This document shows, one piece after another, positions 60,795-64,000 of a stretch of 64,000 nucleotides of DNA. The first letter of the stretch is position 1. Every line of letters begins with the position of its first letter. The notes under the pieces were generated by a model. It was not told where the DNA came from. It ran no database searches and saw nothing but the letters and a program-made list of their open reading frames with translations. The stretch spans positions 682,001 to 746,000 of the forward strand of contig CM034412.1 in NCBI GenBank assembly GCA_019925095.2, in the 5' to 3' direction. This DNA comes from Dendrolimus kikuchii. Taxonomy: Eukaryota > Arthropoda > Insecta > Lepidoptera > Lasiocampidae. The translations under genes and the position numbers were made by a program.

Positions 60795-60967
60795 GCATAT
60801 TCTTACAATTACCACGTGCTAACAACGGTGAAGGAAAACATCGCGATGCAACCTGCACATCGATATAACCGATGTGTCAAACCTGCCAAGCCTTGGACAA
60901 GTGTGGCGGGTATACTGTCCGTTCCTCCTATAATAGGAGGCCCGAGCCCAACAGTGGGACATTTATC
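60795..60967 (+). mobile_element. SINE type 1 body
   Basis: TTCTTACAATTACCACGTGC to CCCAACAGTGGGACATTTAT. Confidence 0.82.
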
Positions 60968-61328
60968 TTGATATTTAGAAATTACATATATACGAATAAA
61001 GAACGATTCTTTAAAGGGAACGTTCCGAACAAAATACAAAAATGTAATATCTACTAAAGATGTTTTACCTTTTTCCATTATCATCAAGGAAAATATATTA
61101 AAAACCAAAGGAAAATCTGACGTCTAATAAGGAAAATTTGTCCTTAATAACAATGTTTCCTGTAAATATTTTCGAAAAAAATTAACTAGTTTGTCGTATA
61201 TTTGAAAGAAAGATAAATATTTTATTTAGGACAAAAACTAAGTTATTATAAATAGAAATAGAATAAGTCCTAAATTGGATCCAGTCTCGGCATAATGCTA
61301 GCCAGCAAGGAGTAGCGCTGTACTTCAT
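60968..61328. other. No gene recognised
   Basis: AT-rich unrepeated sequence. Confidence 0.3.
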
Positions 61329-61655
61329 ACATCCATGCATACATACATAACTTCACGCCAGTTCCCTTGCAGAGTAGGCACGAACAACAGAGCGCCATTC
61401 AGGCTAATTCTTACACACCTCACTTGCTTCTTTGACATTCATAGCTCTTGTCATGCACGCTCGTCTGTTCTTAAGGCTCCTGACATCACCTTCTGCTAGT
61501 ACACGATCAATTTGATCATGGAAGGTGTGTCGTGGCCTTCCACGACTTCTACATCCATCCACTTTTGCATTGTATATCTGTTTAGTCATTCTTTCCACAT
61601 GCCCGAACCACCGGAGCATTCATTTCCTTACCTTCACCCCGACACTCTCTTTCTA
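61329..61655 (-). mobile_element. RTE-like LINE 3' end
   Basis: Tail ATCCATGCATACATACATAA (partly mutated) to CCCCGACACTCTCTTTC; HDERM segment absent. No duplication found; the 5' side meets AT repeats and a Helitron. Confidence 0.92.
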
Positions 61656-61670
61656 GTATATATATATATA

Positions 61671-61879
61671 CTAGCTGTCCCGGCAGACGTTGTTCTGCCC
61701 TGAAGAAATAAAATTTAGAACCCGATTCCAGCGCCACCTACCGGGTTCAAATGTAAGCTATCCTATCTTTCAAGTCGGATCAAACTGCACACGGTGTGCA
61801 AATTTGATTAAAATCGGTCAAGTAGTTTAGGAGTCCATCGCGGACAAACAACGTGACACGTAATTTATATATATTAAGA
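61671..61879 (-). mobile_element. Helitron-B, inverted copy
   Basis: CTAGCTGTCCCGGCAGACGT to CGTAATTTATATATATTAAGA; inverted relative to 57994-58202, 3.5 kb away. Confidence 0.82.
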
Positions 61880-61888
61880 TATATCTTA

Positions 61889-62577
61889 TCTTATACTAAT
61901 ATATAAAGCTGACGAGTTTGTTTGTTTGAACGCGCTAATCTCAGGAACTGCTGGTCTGATTTGAAAAATTCTTTCAGTGTTAGATAGCCCATTTATCGAG
62001 GAGGGCTATAGTCTTATACTAATATATAAAGCTGAAGAGTTTGTTTGTTTGAACGCGCTAATCTCAGGAACTACTGGTCTGATTTGAAAAATTCTTTCAG
62101 TGTTAGATAGCCCATTTATCGAGGAGGGCTATAGTCTTATACTAATATGTAAAGCTGAAGAGTTTGTTTGTTTGAACGCGCTAATCTCAGAAACTACTGG
62201 TCAGATTTGAAAAATTCTTTCAGTGTTCGATAGCCTATTTATCGAGGAGGGCTATAGTCTTATACTAATATATAAAGCTGAAGACTTTGTTTGTTTGAAC
62301 GCGCTAATCTCAGGAACTACTGGTCTGATTTGAAAAATTCTTTCAGTGTTCGATAGCCTATTTATCGAGGAGGGCTATAGTCTTATACTAATATATAAAG
62401 CTGAAGACTTTGTTTGTTTGAGGGCGTAAACTCAGGAACTGCTGGTCTGATTTGAAAAATTCTTTCAGTGTTAGATAGCCCATTTATCGAGGAAGGCTAT
62501 AGGCTATATATCATCACGCTAAGACCAAACTTATTTGTTTCAATTATTCCACGCGGACGAAGTCGCGTGCAGAAGCT
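61889..62577 (+). mobile_element. Helitron-A with five tandem 5' ends
   Basis: TCTTATACTAATAT starts at 61889, 62012, 62135, 62258 and 62381, an exact 123 bp period. Each unit breaks off at GAGGGCTATAG. The fifth continues through ATATATCATCACGCTAAGAC to a 3' end CGTGCAGAAGCTAT, in which the usual CTAG is CTAT, next to (AT)n. Confidence 0.92.
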
Positions 62578-62578
62578 A

Positions 62579-62596
62579 TTATATATATATATATAT

Positions 62597-62689
<93 letters not shown>

Positions 62690-62690
62690 T
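62579..62690. repeat. (AT)n microsatellite with ATAC interruptions
   Basis: About 110 bp; its translations give meaningless Ile-Tyr repeats. Confidence 0.97.
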
Positions 62691-62823
62691 ACATACATAA
62701 CTTCACGCCAGTTCCCTTGCGGGGTAGGCACGAACAACAGAGCGCCATTTAGGCTTATTCTTACACACCTCACTGGCTTCTTTGACATTCATAACACTTG
62801 TCATGCACGCTCGTCTGTTCTTA
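62691..62823 (-). mobile_element. RTE-like LINE 3' end inside (AT)n
   Basis: ACATACATAACTTCACGCCA to GCACGCTCGTCTGTTC; TATATATA on both sides prevents a unique duplication call. Confidence 0.92.
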
Positions 62824-63107
62824 TATATATAGTAAAGCAATAATTAAATAACACATACATATATAAAATAATTGTAGCAACACACACCACGAAACAAATA
62901 ACACATGTCTATACATTGGTTGAATGGATGATGGGTCTATGAATTTAGAATCTTTTTACCCGGTTCATCCGGGTGTTTTAACCGGGCTTGCCGCATGGCC
63001 CGGGCGTTATGCGTCTGACCGAGTTCCGTCAAGGTTACCAGGCTGGCACCATGCCAAATAGGTTGTGGAGGCAGCTATCTCTACTCCTTACGCCATTATA
63101 TCTCTAG
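62824..63107. other. Unassigned, GC-rich at 62955-63060
   Basis: ACCCGGTTCATCCGGGTG and ACCGGGC...GCCCGGGC form small dyads. Possibly an R1-like LINE remnant; not assigned. Confidence 0.3.
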
Positions 63108-63118
63108 ATTATGTATAC

Positions 63119-63480
63119 GGAGTGACGCTCGCGGACCGCGTTCGTAATACCGAAGTAAGAGAGAGAGTTGGTCTGAAAGAGAGTATCGGGGTGAAGGTAA
63201 GACAAGGAATGCATGATGAAAGAATGACTAAACAGATATACAATGCAAAAGTAGATGGATGCAGAAGTCGTGGAAGGCCACGACACACCTTCCATGATCA
63301 AATTGATCGTGTACTAGCAGAAGGTGATGTCAGGAGCCTTAAGAACAGACGAGCGTGCATGACAAGAGTTATGAATGTTAAAGAAGCAAGTGAGGTGTGT
63401 AAGAATAAGCCTAATTGGCGCTCTGTTGTTCGTGGCTACCCCGCAAGGGAACTGGCGTGAAGTTATGTATGTATGTATGT
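63119..63480 (+). mobile_element. RTE-like LINE 3' end
   Basis: GGAGTGACGCTCGCGGACCG to [12 protein letters not shown] and (ATGT)n; the GMLRWFGHVER part is deleted (VRQGMHDERMTKQ). Perfect 11 bp duplication ATTATGTATAC at 63108-63118 and 63481-63491. Confidence 0.96.
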
Positions 63481-63499
63481 ATTATGTATACCAGATCAC

Positions 63500-63725
63500 A
63501 GTAAAGCTTACATACTTAGCGCACTCGTATGTCAAACTCAAAGGTTGTGGGTTCGAAACCTCGTTGATAAGCTTCACTTAAATTGTCTATTGGATTTCGA
63601 GAAAGGGCAGTATGCCCACCACGCTTATCCAAGGCGTATTGGCCGGTTATGATACATCGACACATCTCGATGTGTAGGTGTCATCATAACGATTTCCTAC
63701 ACCGTCAGCATGTGCTGGGGGTTGC
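63500..63725. mobile_element. Degenerate SINE pieces, head and inverted body
   Basis: 63505-63570 has GTCAAACTCAAAGGTTGTGG and a B box GGGTTCGAAACC. 63610-63722 is a minus-strand SINE body (CGATGTGTAGGTGTCATCAT, CCTACACCGTCAGCATGTGC). Confidence 0.55.
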
Positions 63726-63790
63726 CTGGTGAGAACGCTTTAAACGATAAGGCCGCCCTTTGTCCAACATTTATTATACCTAGTTTTTGA
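63726..63790 (+). repeat. GATCGC-hairpin tail fragment
   Basis: GCCTGGTGAGAACGCTTTAAACGATAAGGCCGCCCTTTG matches the 53065 repeat core (position 63726 onward). Confidence 0.5.
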
Positions 63791-63791
63791 G

Positions 63792-64000
63792 AACGTAGTT
63801 TTATTATAAAACTACGTTTTAACGGTTTTAAGCGCGGTAATTTCTTTTGTTTTTTTATTATTCCGACGTTTCGGCCACTTCAGTGGCCGTGATCACGGAA
63901 GACACAGATGTCAAGTGTCAATGAGTATTGTTAAAGTTTTATTTAGCCTACCGCCAATTTGTTCATTTTAATTATTTAGTTTTAATTTTGTTTATGGTTA
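63792..64000 (+). mobile_element. TIR element, cut by window edge
   Basis: Second copy of 25731-26180 without the RTE insertion: TAAAACTACGTTTTAACGG, CCGACGTTTCGGCCACTTC, AAGTGTCAATGAGTATTG and the empty RTE target TAGTTTTAATT. 63792-63805 is the inverted end of another copy, abutting this one. Confidence 0.7.

Larger units (their letters stand above)
60105..60967 (+). repeat. Paralogous segment, copy 2 (partner 45240-45915)
   Basis: Same order as the partner: ATCGAGTAACAAACACACAA, GAAGTCGGTTCAAAAG, RTE insertion, ACTGCTTTAAAAAGTTTAG, SINE body. It has one additional RTE insertion at 60473-60768. Confidence 0.8.

Noticed and set aside
61889..62520. Regular 123 bp repeats as a possible CRISPR array
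   Set aside because: Units are contiguous with no spacers, AT-rich, and match a Helitron start; the genome is eukaryotic.
62468..62843. Frames of 69-102 codons rich in Ile-Tyr repeats
   Set aside because: Translation of the (AT)n microsatellite; not genes.

Overview
This window looks like AT-rich insect DNA, most probably from a moth or butterfly (Lepidoptera). That is an inference from the repeat content: Helitron termini of the lepidopteran type, a 5'-truncated R1-clade LINE, an insect non-LTR element with an (ATGT)n tail, and several tRNA-headed SINEs. I could not support a single intact host gene, rRNA, functional tRNA, CRISPR array or bacterial-type operon. Nearly all readable coding sequence belongs to transposon relics, and the remaining long open frames are antisense shadows or low-complexity translations.

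Three families dominate. (1) An RTE-like non-LTR retrotransposon is present as about 38 short 3' ends, all 5'-truncated and the longest 762 bp. They end in the same protein tail (HTFHDQIDRVLAEGD ... AYPARELA) followed by (ATGT)n, and at least 19 have clear target-site duplications of 8-15 bp. (2) A SINE-like retroposon of about 300-340 bp (called Rep340 here) has a fixed 5' end, several internal hairpins and an ATTGCAATAAAA-type poly(A) tail. About 30 copies or pieces are present, often nested or inverted. (3) Several non-autonomous Helitron families begin with TC and end with CTAG inserted between A and T, some in tandem.

Layout. 0-8 kb: Tc1-type transposase relic, a relic of an unidentified coding family, a foldback element, and an R1-clade LINE (6178-7214) with a 13 bp duplication. 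8-16 kb: a hAT-type MITE, RTE and Rep340 insertions, a widely spaced inverted repeat and a small MITE. 16-29 kb: Helitron pieces, a near-perfect foldback MITE (18065-18198), a mariner relic, an RTE-in-Helitron insertion, two LTR-like repeats, the longest RTE copy (23572-24333) and a perfect 68 bp palindrome (25565-25632). 29-41 kb: old SINEs, foldback Rep340 copies, and a long inverted repeat split by an RTE insertion (about 39.9-40.76 kb). 41-53 kb: a 1.4 kb Helitron loaded with other elements, a nested Rep340-in-Rep340 insertion, a 90 bp direct repeat pair and an (AT)n tract. 53-64 kb: more RTE copies, two further relics of the unidentified coding family, tandem Helitrons, a segment paralogous to 45.2-45.9 kb that shares an older RTE insertion, and a Helitron with five 123 bp tandem 5' ends (61889-62577).

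The elements do not work together as a pathway. The window is best read as a layered record of insertions, in which relative ages can be read from nesting. Coordinates of repeat ends without a target-site duplication are good to about 5-20 bp. Family names rest on motif recognition, not on a database search.
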